Origin: an uncultured Desulfobacterales bacterium
GTDB lineage: Bacteria > Desulfobacterota > Desulfobulbia > Desulfobulbales > Desulfocapsaceae
Direction: 5' to 3'
Length of the DNA: 64,000 nt
Assembly: GCA_937915545.1 (NCBI GenBank)
Contig: CALGIJ010000001.1
Span: forward strand, 103,749 to 167,748
The first letter of the stretch is position 1. The number at the start of each line of letters is the position of its first letter. The position numbers and the translations under genes are program-made. Shown here one piece after another: positions 16,255 to 25,632 of this stretch. The notes beneath the pieces are model-generated. The model was not told the DNA's origin. It was given only the letters and a program-made list of their open reading frames with translations, and searched no databases.

Positions 16255-19197
16255 ATGAGCCATACCGACTCCACCGCCACCGACACCCCGCTGGCCTCCC
16301 TGCAACGCGAACTGCGCCAGGCCGTCAGCGGCGAGATCCGTTTTGACGACCTCAGCCGCCAGCTCTACAGCACCGACGCCTCGGACTTCCGCAAGGAGCC
16401 CCTCGGCGTGGTAGTTCCGCGCACGGTGGCCGATGTCCAGGCGGCGATGACCGTCGCCGCCCGCCACGGCGTCGCGATCATCCCTCGCGGCGGCGGCTCG
16501 AGCGTTTCCGGACAGACGGTGGGCACCGGGCTGGTGCTCGACCTCTCCAAGTACCTCAACCGCATCGTCGAGCTCAACGTCGCCGAAGGTTGGGTCGAGG
16601 TGGAGACCGGGGTGGTGCTCGACGTCCTCAACCGGCACCTCGCCCCGCACGGCCTGATGGTCGGCCCCGACCCCTCATCCAGTGCCGTCGCCACCATGGG
16701 CGGCATGGCCGGCAACAACTCCACCGGCTCGCACTCCTTTCTCTACGGTATGACCGCCGACCACGTCACCGCCCTCGAGGTGGTACTCGCCGATGGCAGC
16801 CTGGCCCGTTTCGACGACAAGAGCGCCGAGGAAGTGAAGCGCCTGGCGGGGGCGCAGACCCTGCTCGGCGGCCTCTATCGCCGCATCCCGGCGCTTGTCG
16901 CCGAATACGGCGCAGACATCGCCATGGGCTTCCCGCGCACCTGGCGCAACGTCGCCGGCTATGGCCTCGACCGCATCAAGAAGCGCCTCGACGACGGCCT
17001 GCCCTTCAATCTCTCCCCACTGGTGGTGGGCAGCGAGGGCACCCTGGCGACCATCACCCGCGTGCGCCTGGGCCTGGTGGAGCGGCCGCGCGTGGTGCGC
17101 CTCGCCATCCCCCACTTCAAGGACCTCGACACCGCCTTGCGCTCGGTGCCGCTCATCCTCCAGCAGGGGGTGGCGGCGGTGGAGCTGATGACCGCGCCCA
17201 CCCTGCGCCTCGCCGCCGATCACCCGATCATCGGCGACCGGCTGCGCCGATTCGTACACGGCCTGCCCGGAGCCATCCTCATCGTCGAGTTTTCCGGCAA
17301 CGATGGGCAAGTCCTCGCCGAGCGAGCCGCCGCCGTGGAGAAGCTGCTGCAGGGCGGGGATCTCTCGTCACGCTTCAGCCACTGCGTCACCGCCGAGGAG
17401 ATCGGCAACGTCTGGCATATCCGCAAGTCGATCTTCGGCCTCATCATGAGCAAGCCGGGGGACGACAAGCGCGTCTGGGTCATCGACGACGCCAGCGTGC
17501 CGGTGGAGGAGATGAACGGCTACACCCAGGACGTCATCGCCGCCGGGAGGAAGTTCGGCATGGAGATCAACTTCGATGCCCACGCCTCCGCCGGCTGCCT
17601 GCACATGGGCCTCGACATCAACCTGCGCACCCCGCAGGGGCTGAAGACCATGGAGCTGCTCTGCCGCGAGATCATGACCATCGCCATCGCCCACGGCGGC
17701 TCGACCACCGGCGAGCATGGCGAAGGCCTGGCGCGGAGCTGGTTCAACGAGCAGCTCTATGGCGAGCGGCTGCACCGGGCCTTCATCGAGGTCAAGCGCT
17801 GCTTCGACCCGGGCAACCTGCTCAACCCCGGCAAAGTGGTGGGAGAGGTCATCGCCCCCTGGGATACCGCCTGGCTCAAGTACGCTCCCGGCTACACGAC
17901 TCCCCTGGCGCCACAAAAGACTCATCTCGACTTCTCCCACTACGGTGGCTTCGCTGGACTGGTGGAGATGTGCAACGGCCAGGGCATCTGCCGTTCGCAG
18001 GTCTCGGGAGCCATGTGCCCCTCCTACCGCGTCACCCGCGACGAGAAGGACACCACCCGCGGCCGCGCCAATATCCTCCGCGCCGCCATCACCGGCCTGC
18101 TCGGCCCCGACGGCCTGACCTCCCCCAAGGTCTACGAGGCTCTCGACCTCTGCCTGGCCTGCAAGGCCTGCCGCCAGGAATGCTCCACCCGCGTCGATAT
18201 GGCCAAGCTCAAGTACGAGTTTCTCGCCATCTACCAGGAGAAGCACGGCGTGCCCCTGCGCAGCCGGGTGGTGGGTTTGATGGGCGTGTCGTCGAAGCTG
18301 GCCTCGGCGGTGCCCCAGCTGGCCAACGCCCTCTATAGCAGCCCCCTGTTCAAACGACTGCTCGAGGTAAGCCTCGGCTTCGACCGGCGCCGCGAACTGC
18401 CGCTGCTCGCCAAACAAAGCTTCCAGCACTGGTTCGCCACCGCCTCCGCAACCGGCCCCGCGCCACGGGGCCAGGTGCTGCTCTGGGATGACTGCTACCT
18501 CAGCTACCACCGCCCCGAGCTTGGGCAGGCGGCGGTGGCGGTGCTGCAGGCCATGGGCTACGAGGTCATCTGCGAGAAGGAGCGCCAGTGCTGCGGCCGG
18601 CCGATGATCTCCAAGGGTCTGCTCGCCGAGGCGAAAAAGAACGCCCGCCACAACGTCGCCCTGCTCGTCGCCCACGCCCGGCGCGGCACGCCCATCGTCG
18701 GCGTCGAGCCAAGCTGCATCGCCTGTTTCCGTGACGAATACCCTGATCTTCTGCGCAGCGAGGAGGCGCGGCTGGTGGCCGACAACAGCTTCTTCTTCGA
18801 GGAGTTCGTCACCCGCCCGGAGAACCGTGCCGCCCTGGCCGAGAAACTCGACGGCGGCGCAGCGGGGGCAAAGATCCTCGTGCACAGCCACTGCTACCAG
18901 AAGTCCATGGGCACCAGCGGCCTGGTGCTCGACATGCTCGGCCTCATCCCCAACAGCATCGTCGAGGAAATCCCCAGCGGCTGCTGCGGCATGGCCGGGG
19001 CCTTTGGTCACGAAAAGGAACACTACGAGATCTCGATGGCCATCGGCGAGCAGGTGCTCTTTCCGGCAGTACGTGCCGCCGCCCCGCAAACGTCCATCAT
19101 CGCCGCCGGCACCTCGTGCCGCGAGCAGATCAAGGACGGCACCGGGCGCCAGGCATTGCACCCTATAGAAAGGCTGGCGGCCTGCCTGCGCAGATGA
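16255..19197 (+). CDS. Fused FAD-linked 2-hydroxyacid dehydrogenase with Fe-S and CCG domains (GlcD-GlcF type)
   Basis: A 980-residue fusion. The N-terminal half is a VAO/PCMH-type FAD domain (PRGGGSSVSGQT near residue 80; GNNSTGSHS near 155) with a GlcD-like C-terminal segment ending STTGEHGEGLARSW. The second half has two ferredoxin-like cluster sites (CNGQGIC...MCPSYR and CLACKACRQEC), then two CCG domains (CCGRPM and CCGMAGAFGHE), as in GlcF and heterodisulfide-reductase-like proteins. This layout is known from D-lactate and D-2-hydroxyacid dehydrogenases (DLD type) of sulfate reducers and related anaerobes. It probably oxidises the D-hydroxyacid to the 2-oxoacid, passing electrons to a membrane or soluble carrier. 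It ends the racemase-TRAP operon. Confidence 0.9.
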   Translation: MSHTDSTATDTPLASLQRELRQAVSGEIRFDDLSRQLYSTDASDFRKEPLGVVVPRTVADVQAAMTVAARHGVAIIPRGGGSSVSGQTVGTGLVLDLSKYLNRIVELNVAEGWVEVETGVVLDVLNRHLAPHGLMVGPDPSSSAVATMGGMAGNNSTGSHSFLYGMTADHVTALEVVLADGSLARFDDKSAEEVKRLAGAQTLLGGLYRRIPALVAEYGADIAMGFPRTWRNVAGYGLDRIKKRLDDGLPFNLSPLVVGSEGTLATITRVRLGLVERPRVVRLAIPHFKDLDTALRSVPLILQQGVAAVELMTAPTLRLAADHPIIGDRLRRFVHGLPGAILIVEFSGNDGQVLAERAAAVEKLLQGGDLSSRFSHCVTAEEIGNVWHIRKSIFGLIMSKPGDDKRVWVIDDASVPVEEMNGYTQDVIAAGRKFGMEINFDAHASAGCLHMGLDINLRTPQGLKTMELLCREIMTIAIAHGGSTTGEHGEGLARSWFNEQLYGERLHRAFIEVKRCFDPGNLLNPGKVVGEVIAPWDTAWLKYAPGYTTPLAPQKTHLDFSHYGGFAGLVEMCNGQGICRSQVSGAMCPSYRVTRDEKDTTRGRANILRAAITGLLGPDGLTSPKVYEALDLCLACKACRQECSTRVDMAKLKYEFLAIYQEKHGVPLRSRVVGLMGVSSKLASAVPQLANALYSSPLFKRLLEVSLGFDRRRELPLLAKQSFQHWFATASATGPAPRGQVLLWDDCYLSYHRPELGQAAVAVLQAMGYEVICEKERQCCGRPMISKGLLAEAKKNARHNVALLVAHARRGTPIVGVEPSCIACFRDEYPDLLRSEEARLVADNSFFFEEFVTRPENRAALAEKLDGGAAGAKILVHSHCYQKSMGTSGLVLDMLGLIPNSIVEEIPSGCCGMAGAFGHEKEHYEISMAIGEQVLFPAVRAAAPQTSIIAAGTSCREQIKDGTGRQALHPIERLAACLRR

Positions 19198-19243
19198 TCG
19201 GCAGGAAAAGACCAACGGAGGGGGAAAGAAGGCGGGAAACGAC

Positions 19244-19981
19244 TCAGTAACTGGAGCGTTCCATGGCCTGCAGCCACTGTTTCTCAAGCTTCTGCATGGT
19301 CTCGGTGACCCTCATGCCATGGTCCCGGGCCAAGGCCGCCGCCCGCTCCCCATCTCGCCGTCGCAGGGCCGCGAAGATTTCGGGATGGTCACGATCGTCA
19401 TGGACGCGGAAGTCGGCGGGTTTGATGGTCATGGCGAAGACTTCCATGAAATCGAAGATGATCTGCATGAAGCGGGCATAGATGGAATTTCCCGAGGCCT
19501 TGGCCACCAGGCGGTGAAAATCCGAGTGATAGGTTATGCGCTGCCTTTTGTCCGTGGTCTCGTTGGCCGCTCGCACCACCAGTTCCATGGCAGCCAGGTC
19601 CTCCTCGCTGGCCTTGTATGCGGCTTGACGGAAAACTTCGGGCTCGAGAAGCGAGCGGGCCTCGGTGATATCGGCCATCGACAGTCTGCCGGTGCGCAGG
19701 AGATCTTCGAGGTTGTCGCGGATGGAAATATTGCCGAGATCGGTGACATAGGTCCCGCCACGACTGCCGCGACGAACATCGAGAAAACCCTGGATCTGCA
19801 GGGCCCGCAGGGCCTCGCGTAGCACCGGGCGACTGACCCCGAGGAGCAGCGACAATTCCTTTTCGCTGGGTAGCGACTGTCCGGAGACAAAATCCCCGCG
19901 GAAGATGGCATCCTTGATCGAACGCATGGCCTCCACATAGAGATTCTGCGGTCTGCCGACATGTTTTATTGGTTGCACCAT
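19244..19981 (-). CDS. GntR/FadR-subfamily transcriptional regulator (second)
   Basis: A 245-residue FadR-type regulator: winged helix at about residues 10-80 (SEKELSLLLGVSRPVLREALRALQ) and a helical FCD effector domain with His and Asp residues that could bind a metal. The start at 19981 (MVQPIKH) is supported by GAGGAG upstream and resembles the MIKPVKH start of the first GntR regulator, suggesting paralogues. It is divergent from iorAB, so it probably controls the oxoacid oxidoreductase and acyl-CoA synthetase. It is convergent with the dehydrogenase gene. Confidence 0.9.
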   Translation of the reverse strand: MVQPIKHVGRPQNLYVEAMRSIKDAIFRGDFVSGQSLPSEKELSLLLGVSRPVLREALRALQIQGFLDVRRGSRGGTYVTDLGNISIRDNLEDLLRTGRLSMADITEARSLLEPEVFRQAAYKASEEDLAAMELVVRAANETTDKRQRITYHSDFHRLVAKASGNSIYARFMQIIFDFMEVFAMTIKPADFRVHDDRDHPEIFAALRRRDGERAAALARDHGMRVTETMQKLEKQWLQAMERSSY

Positions 19982-20030
19982 GACACTCCTCACGTTTGCC
20001 GCTTCTGGTCGAATCGCCATCATAAAACTG

Positions 20031-20076
20031 TTGACACACCATACCAAATCCGCTACAGATTTGTCAAACACCATAC
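20031..20076 (+). promoter_or_regulatory. iorAB promoter with repeated CACCATAC operator-like elements
   Basis: A perfect -35 TTGACA at 20031-20036 is followed after 17 bp by TACAGA at 20054-20059, a weak -10. The octamer CACCATAC occurs at 20037-20044, inside the promoter spacer, and again at 20069-20076, 32 bp (about three helical turns) downstream. This arrangement fits binding sites for the divergent GntR regulator and repression of iorAB. Confidence 0.5.
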
Positions 20077-20188
20077 GTCATACCTTTGACCTATATATCG
20101 AGCAACGAGATGTCGCGAGGAGATACTCAGCGAGGAACCTGCCATCACCCCACACCGCCAACGGGAGACCGTGGCCAAAGGAGTCCCC

Positions 20189-22699
20189 ATGAAACGCAAC
20201 AAGATCGCCGAACTTTGCCACCTTGAAGCAGGGAAAGCCGAAGTGCTGCAGGGCAATATCGCCTTTGCCGTGGGCTGCGTCCGAGCCGGCATCCATGCCG
20301 CCGACGGCTATCCGGGAACGCCCAGCACCGAGGTCATCGACCGCGGCCTCTCCCAGGTGCAGGACCTGATCACCGTCGGCTGGTCGGTGAACGAGGCTGT
20401 AGCAGTCGGCGTCGGCCTCGGCCACACCCTGGCCGGACGCGATGCGGTGGTGACCATGAAGATTCCCGGCCTCTTCCAGGCCGGCGACCTCTTCACCAGC
20501 GCCTCCTTCTTCACCGAGCCGCGCGGCGCCCTCATCTACTTCATCGCCAGCGACTTCACGCCAAGCTCCACCCAGCACCTCGTTGATCCGCGCTACCTCT
20601 TCAAGAGCTGCTTCGTGCCGGTTTTCGAGCCGAGCAGCCACCAGGAGATGCTCGAGGCCGCCGCCATCGCCGTCGACATCGGCCGCCGCTACGCCACTCC
20701 GGTGGTCATCCTCGCCTCGGGAGCCCTCTGCCACAGCGAGGGCCTGGTGCGCATGAACCCCCTGCAGAAGCGCGAACCGGCAGAGATGGACGGCGACCTG
20801 CGCCGCTTCAACTCCCTGCCCGGTATCGCCCGCAAGAACTACGACCAGGTGCAGCAGGTGCGCATGGCCGGGCTCGAGGAGATGGTCGAGCGGTCGCCCT
20901 ATAACCGCTGGATCAAGGGCGCCGGCAAGACCGGCATCATCACCAGCGGCGCCAACACCGTCTATGCCCGCGAAGTCCGCGAAGCCTTCGGCCTCGACGT
21001 CGACATCCTCTCGCTGGGTTTCACCAACCCCCTGCCCAGGGAGCTCATCCGCAGCTTCCGCGAGGGCATCGCTGGAGACATCGTGGTCATCGACGACGGC
21101 TACCGCTTTCTCCAGGAAGAGCTGGCCATCCTTGGCATCGCCACCTCCGGCAAGACGGCGTTCAACACCTGTACCGAGTACAGCCCTGCCCTGGTCGCCG
21201 ACCGTCTCGGCCTCGCCACCGCTCAGCAGCCTGCCGCCACCCCCCTGCCCGCCCCGGTCAATCGCCCGCCGATGATCTGCCCCGGCTGCCCCTACCGCCT
21301 CTTCGCCGAGACCCTGTCGACCATGAAGCGGCGCGGGCGGCTGGCCGCCATCTTCGGCGATATCGGCTGCAACGCCCTGCTCTACTTCCTCGGTGCCATG
21401 GACACCGGCGTCGCCATGGGAGCCAGCGAGGCCAAGCGGGCCGGCTACGTCTTGTCGCGGCCGGAGATGGCCGACAAGGTGATCAGCGTCCTCGGCGACA
21501 GTACCGAATGCCACAGCGGCATGGACGCCACCCGCAACACCGTCTTCCGCCACGTGCCGGGGGTCAAGGTGGTGCTCGACAACTACTGGACGGCGATGAC
21601 CGGCGGCCAGCCGGCGCCGACCTCGCCGGTCAACCTCGCCGGAGACGCCAACACCTTCGACCTCGTCGCTGCCCTGGCAGCCACCGGCACGCCGACGGTG
21701 GCGGTCAACGCCTATGACCGCATCGAGCTGCAGAAAGCCCTGCGCCAGGCCTTCAAGGAGGCTGCCGGCGGGGCTTTCACTACCCTGGTGGTGCGCGGCG
21801 GCTGCCTCAAGAAGCTGCCGCCGGCAAAACTCCATGTGCGGCTGAAAATTGATGAGGAAAAGTGCGACAAGTGCTATGCCTGCATGATCTGCCCGGGTAT
21901 CGAAGTCGGCCCGGAGGGCTTCCCGCGCTTCACCAACCTCTGCTCCGGCTGCGGCGGCCAGGGCTTCTCGTGCATGCAGATGTGCCCCTTCAAGGCGATG
22001 GTGCCGCTGACCGCCGAGGATAGCCCGGCCCGCCAGGCCAGCCAGCTGGCATCGCCACCGGCCCTGGCCGAGGCGACGGTCGCCCGCGACAGGCTGCCGG
22101 CCCGTCTTGGCCTGGCCATCCGTGGCGTCGGCGGCCAGGGCAACCTCTTCTTCGGCCGCGTCCTCACCCAGGTGGCCTTCCTCGCCGGCTACGGCGAGGA
22201 CAATATCGTCAAAGGCGAGACCCACGGCATGGCGCAGATGGGCGGACCGGTAATCAGCACCTTCGCCTGCGGCCGGGTGCACAGCCCGGTGCTGCTGCCA
22301 CGGGAGGCCGACTGCCTCATCGTCATGGAGGTCAGTGAGCTGCTGCGGCCCGGCTTCCTCGACATGCTGCGCCCTGGTGGCACCATCCTCGTGGCGCGCA
22401 CGGTCATGGTCCCGCAAGGCATGAAGGCTGAGGACTACCCCTCCCTCGAGGCCATCCGCCCGCATCTCGCACCCTGGCGAGTGGTGGAGGTCGACGTGCT
22501 CGCCGCCGCCGTCGAGCTTGGCGACGCCAGCGGACGCAGCGCCAACGTGGTGATGATGGGCGGACTGAGCACCATCGAGCCCTTTGCCGCCATCCCCGAG
22601 GGAATCTGGCTCAAGGCCCTGCAGGAAGTGACCCCGCCGCCGGCCTGGCCCGGCAACTACCGGGCCTTCCTGGCCGGCCGCGACCTCTGCCGGCAATAA
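20189..22699 (+). CDS. iorAB: Fused indolepyruvate ferredoxin oxidoreductase (IorA-IorB)
   Basis: An 836-residue fusion catalysing oxidative decarboxylation of arylpyruvates (or other 2-oxoacids) to acyl-CoA with reduced ferredoxin. The IorA part has DGYPGTPSTEVID near the N-terminus, the TPP site (GDIGCNAL, GDSTECHSG, then LDNYWTAMTGG), and a two-cluster ferredoxin segment (CDKCYACMICP, then CSGCGGQGFSCMQMCP). The IorB part (about residue 645 onward) starts IRGVGGQGNLFFGRVL, the gamma-subunit motif. IorA and IorB are often separate genes; fusion is less common. The ATG at 20189 has AAAGGAG five bases upstream; a GTG at 20171 is less likely. The acyl-CoA synthetase follows after 18 bp. Confidence 0.92.
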   Translation: MKRNKIAELCHLEAGKAEVLQGNIAFAVGCVRAGIHAADGYPGTPSTEVIDRGLSQVQDLITVGWSVNEAVAVGVGLGHTLAGRDAVVTMKIPGLFQAGDLFTSASFFTEPRGALIYFIASDFTPSSTQHLVDPRYLFKSCFVPVFEPSSHQEMLEAAAIAVDIGRRYATPVVILASGALCHSEGLVRMNPLQKREPAEMDGDLRRFNSLPGIARKNYDQVQQVRMAGLEEMVERSPYNRWIKGAGKTGIITSGANTVYAREVREAFGLDVDILSLGFTNPLPRELIRSFREGIAGDIVVIDDGYRFLQEELAILGIATSGKTAFNTCTEYSPALVADRLGLATAQQPAATPLPAPVNRPPMICPGCPYRLFAETLSTMKRRGRLAAIFGDIGCNALLYFLGAMDTGVAMGASEAKRAGYVLSRPEMADKVISVLGDSTECHSGMDATRNTVFRHVPGVKVVLDNYWTAMTGGQPAPTSPVNLAGDANTFDLVAALAATGTPTVAVNAYDRIELQKALRQAFKEAAGGAFTTLVVRGGCLKKLPPAKLHVRLKIDEEKCDKCYACMICPGIEVGPEGFPRFTNLCSGCGGQGFSCMQMCPFKAMVPLTAEDSPARQASQLASPPALAEATVARDRLPARLGLAIRGVGGQGNLFFGRVLTQVAFLAGYGEDNIVKGETHGMAQMGGPVISTFACGRVHSPVLLPREADCLIVMEVSELLRPGFLDMLRPGGTILVARTVMVPQGMKAEDYPSLEAIRPHLAPWRVVEVDVLAAAVELGDASGRSANVVMMGGLSTIEPFAAIPEGIWLKALQEVTPPPAWPGNYRAFLAGRDLCRQ

Positions 22700-22717
22700 T
22701 CAGCAAAGGACAGACAC

Positions 22718-24838
22718 ATGAACCGCCAACCGCAATCTGGTCCGGCCGCACGCCGGCAAGGGTCATCGCGCATCTTCCAGTGCCTCTTCCACCCAGGCAG
22801 CATCGCCGTCGTCGGCGCCAGCGGCGATCCGCTGAAGCCCGGCGGCCGGGTGTTCAAGAGCATCCTCGACCATGGCTACCAGGGCGAGCTGTGGCCGATC
22901 AACCCCAAAGCGGCGCAGATCCTCTCCGTCCCCGCTTTTCCCTCGGTGGCTGCGCTACCTGGGGTGCCCGACCTGGCGATCATCGCCATCCCCTCGCGCA
23001 TGGTGCTGGCGGCGGTAACCGAACTGGCCGAGCGCGGCGTCGGCGCCACCATCGTCCTCACCTCCGGCTTCGGCGAAAAAGACGAAGCCGGCAAGGCCGT
23101 GGAGCAGGAGATGCGCCGTATCGCCGACCAGGCCGGCATGGCCCTGGTCGGCCCCAACTGCTCGGGCTTTCTCACCACCTCCTACAAGGGCAAGTTCGCC
23201 GGCATCGTCCCGCAGCTTCCGGGAGGGGCGGTCGACTTCATCAGCGGCTCCGGGGCCACCGTGGATTATGTCATGGAAGCCGCCGTCGGCCGCGGCCTGT
23301 CCTTCGGCACGGTCCTCAACCTCGGCAACTCGGTGCAACTGGGTGTGGAGGACCTCCTTGCCCTCTACGACGACAACTACAGCGAAGGCTCGGCACGCAT
23401 CCTCCTGCTCTATATGGAGGCGGTCAAGAAGCCAAAGCTCCTGTTGCGTCACGCACGCAGCCTGAGGGCCAAGGGCTGCATGCTGGCGGCCATCAAGTCA
23501 GGCACCACCGCCGCCGGGTCGCGGGCCGCGGCCAGCCATACCGGCGCCATGGCGACCAGCGACACCGCCGTCGCCGCGCTGTTTGACAAGGCGGGGATCA
23601 TCCGCGTCGACGGGCGCGGCGACCTCATCGATGTCGCCTGCGTACTGAGGGCGGCAGGAGGGCGAGCGGCAGGCAGGCGCATGGCCATCGTCACCGATGC
23701 CGGTGGCCCGGGTGTGATGCTCGCCGACGAGCTGGCCCGCCACGGCATCGAACTGGCCCAGCTCTGCGAAGAAACGCGGCACGAGCTGGCGCAGATTCTG
23801 CCGCCGGAGAGCTCGCTCAATAACCCCATCGACGCCCTGCCCTCGCGCACCGCCGAGCAGATCGGTGCCATCCTGGACACCCTCGGCCGTCTCGAAGGAA
23901 AGTGTCTTGACGGGGTGGCGGTTTTGACCGGCGACTCCGGCCTCTCCGATAACGGAGCCATTTACCAGGCCATCGCCAGGGCCATGGACGATTGCCCGGT
24001 GCCGGTCTACCCGGTGCTCAGCTCGCTGGCCTCGTGCCGCGGCAAGATCGATGTCTTCACCTCGCACGGCAAGGTCTTTTTTCCCGACGAAGTCGCATTG
24101 GGGAGGGCCCTGGGACGGGTGGCACAGCTGGCTGCCCTTCCAGAAGTCGCGACTTCCCACCACCCGCCCTTCTACGATCTCCCCCTGCTTGGCGAACTCC
24201 TGCGCGACAGGGAGGGCATCCTGTCCCCGGTGGCGGTGCGCCAGGTGCTGCAGGCGGCAGGTTTCCCCCTGCCCCAAGAGCGCACCGTGTCCGAGCCGGG
24301 CGAGTTACACGAGGCCTGCCGTTCCCTTGGCTTCCCCCTGGCGATGAAGGTCATCGGCCCGCTGCACAAGACCGATGTCGGCGGCGTGCGCCTCGGCATC
24401 AACGACGAGGAGGCTGCTTCTCAGGCCTTGCAGGAGATGCTTTCCATTCCTGGCGCCACGGGGGTGCTGCTGCAGCCGATGGTTGAAGGCCTCGAGGTGA
24501 TTCTCGGGGTGAGCCGCGAAGGCGACTTCGGCCACCTGCTGATGTTTGGGCTCGGCGGCATCCACACCGAGGTGCTCAAGGACGTGCGCTTCGCGCTGGC
24601 CCCGGTGGACGAACACGAAGCTCGACGCATGATAAACGGCATCCGCGGCCGCCTGCTGCTCGATGGGGTACGCGGTCAAGCCGGCATGAGCGTTGACGGC
24701 CTGATCGACCTGCTGGTGCGCCTCGGCCGCCTGGTCAGCGACTTCCCGCAGATCGCCGAGATCGATCTCAACCCCGTCAAAGGCTGCGGCGAACGATTAC
24801 TGGCCGTCGACGCCCGCATAATCCTCGCCCTCCGTTAG
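22718..24838 (+). CDS. ADP-forming acyl-CoA synthetase (fused alpha and beta domains)
   Basis: A 706-residue ACD-type synthetase converting acyl-CoA, ADP and phosphate to the free acid, ATP and CoA. Domain order is CoA-binding (AVVGASGDPLKPGGRVF), succinyl-CoA-ligase-like flavodoxin domain with the phosphohistidine H274 in SHTGAMA, then a C-terminal ATP-grasp domain (LAMKVIGPLHKTDVGGV; EIDLNPV near the end). Paired with IorAB in one operon it would conserve energy as ATP by substrate-level phosphorylation during 2-oxoacid oxidation, as known for peptide-fermenting archaea. The reverse direction (acid activation) is also possible. Confidence 0.9.
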   Translation: MNRQPQSGPAARRQGSSRIFQCLFHPGSIAVVGASGDPLKPGGRVFKSILDHGYQGELWPINPKAAQILSVPAFPSVAALPGVPDLAIIAIPSRMVLAAVTELAERGVGATIVLTSGFGEKDEAGKAVEQEMRRIADQAGMALVGPNCSGFLTTSYKGKFAGIVPQLPGGAVDFISGSGATVDYVMEAAVGRGLSFGTVLNLGNSVQLGVEDLLALYDDNYSEGSARILLLYMEAVKKPKLLLRHARSLRAKGCMLAAIKSGTTAAGSRAAASHTGAMATSDTAVAALFDKAGIIRVDGRGDLIDVACVLRAAGGRAAGRRMAIVTDAGGPGVMLADELARHGIELAQLCEETRHELAQILPPESSLNNPIDALPSRTAEQIGAILDTLGRLEGKCLDGVAVLTGDSGLSDNGAIYQAIARAMDDCPVPVYPVLSSLASCRGKIDVFTSHGKVFFPDEVALGRALGRVAQLAALPEVATSHHPPFYDLPLLGELLRDREGILSPVAVRQVLQAAGFPLPQERTVSEPGELHEACRSLGFPLAMKVIGPLHKTDVGGVRLGINDEEAASQALQEMLSIPGATGVLLQPMVEGLEVILGVSREGDFGHLLMFGLGGIHTEVLKDVRFALAPVDEHEARRMINGIRGRLLLDGVRGQAGMSVDGLIDLLVRLGRLVSDFPQIAEIDLNPVKGCGERLLAVDARIILALR

Positions 24839-24856
24839 CACTCCCCTCCCCTCCGC

Positions 24857-24875
24857 GGCCGGCGCAATGCCGGCC
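24857..24875 (+). terminator. Hairpin after the acyl-CoA synthetase gene
   Basis: GGCCGGC and GCCGGCC form a 7-bp perfect GC stem with loop GCAAT, 18 bp past the stop codon. It is not followed by a clear U-run; it may end the iorAB operon. Confidence 0.4.
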
Positions 24876-25632
24876 ACCTTCCTGCTGCCGACGTTGCAGA
24901 TGAAGTCTGCCCGCGTAACAGACCTTGGCATCCCGAGGCTTCCGTAAGGAGTCGCCCCGCCCTCGCATGGCCATTTCAATTATCGACATATTATCAACAC
25001 GATAAATGTCTGATAGGTCGCCAAGGCTACATTTTGCAAAGGAGTCTTAAGCGGTTCTGTTGGATTGAGATCTGCCCTGGCGTCGTTGATCACTGCCAGA
25101 GGATTTTCACTGACATAAAGGCAAAACGACGAAGAATACTCAAAAACTGGCTTGGCTATCAGCCCTTGGACGGAAGATGTTCGCTCTTGTTGTTGATATG
25201 CCCGACAAGGAGCCATACTCCATCGCTATCGCTTATATACAAATAATTGACGCGAAGGCTTTACAATGTCAGGCGTTTTGATTTTATTATAAATTTTTAT
25301 TTAATTTCCAAAGACATAGGTGTATACTGTGAAACATTTATATGGTGCTATATAAGTATTTTACCTAGCATCATATGGAAGTTATGTGTCTCGCTTCTTC
25401 TTGCATATGCAAGCCGAATCTTCTAACGCAGTGCTTAACCTAATAAATTTCGGCAACAAGATTGATGAAGAGGAGATTACTCCACCATCAAGAAAGCGAG
25501 AAACAAGTCCAAGACGTCGCAGCCTGAGTCGTTGGAGTTGACAGCTTTTTGAGATCACACCGTTTCTGGCGAGCACCTCTTGGAGCCACACAAAGGGAAA
25601 CTCTAACTCGTTACTTTACCAGGAGAGTCATT
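24876..25632. other. AT-rich non-coding stretch before the PEP-CTERM gene
   Basis: About 750 bp of clearly lower GC than the surroundings, especially 25200-25440. Only short open frames without recognisable domains are present. An imperfect inverted repeat lies at 24985-25010 (GACATATTATC / GATAAATGTC), and a perfect 14-bp palindrome CTTGCATATGCAAG at 25400-25413. Composition suggests acquired DNA or a long regulatory region for the downstream gene. No transposase is recognisable. Confidence 0.5.
25400..25413. promoter_or_regulatory. Perfect 14-bp palindrome upstream of the PEP-CTERM gene
   Basis: CTTGCATATGCAAG is fully self-complementary and lies 220 bp before the gene start in AT-rich DNA. 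It could be a regulator site; no match to a named regulon is claimed. Confidence 0.3.

Noticed and set aside
24980..25246. Overlapping small frames in the AT-rich stretch as transposase remnants
   Set aside because: No transposase motif, no flanking target duplication and no terminal repeats of an insertion sequence were found.
25549..25632. Sigma54-like GG/GC element before the PEP-CTERM gene (CTGGCGAGCACCTCTTGG)
   Set aside because: The -12 GC dinucleotide is replaced by GG and the spacing to the gene is tight; not convincing as a sigma54 promoter.
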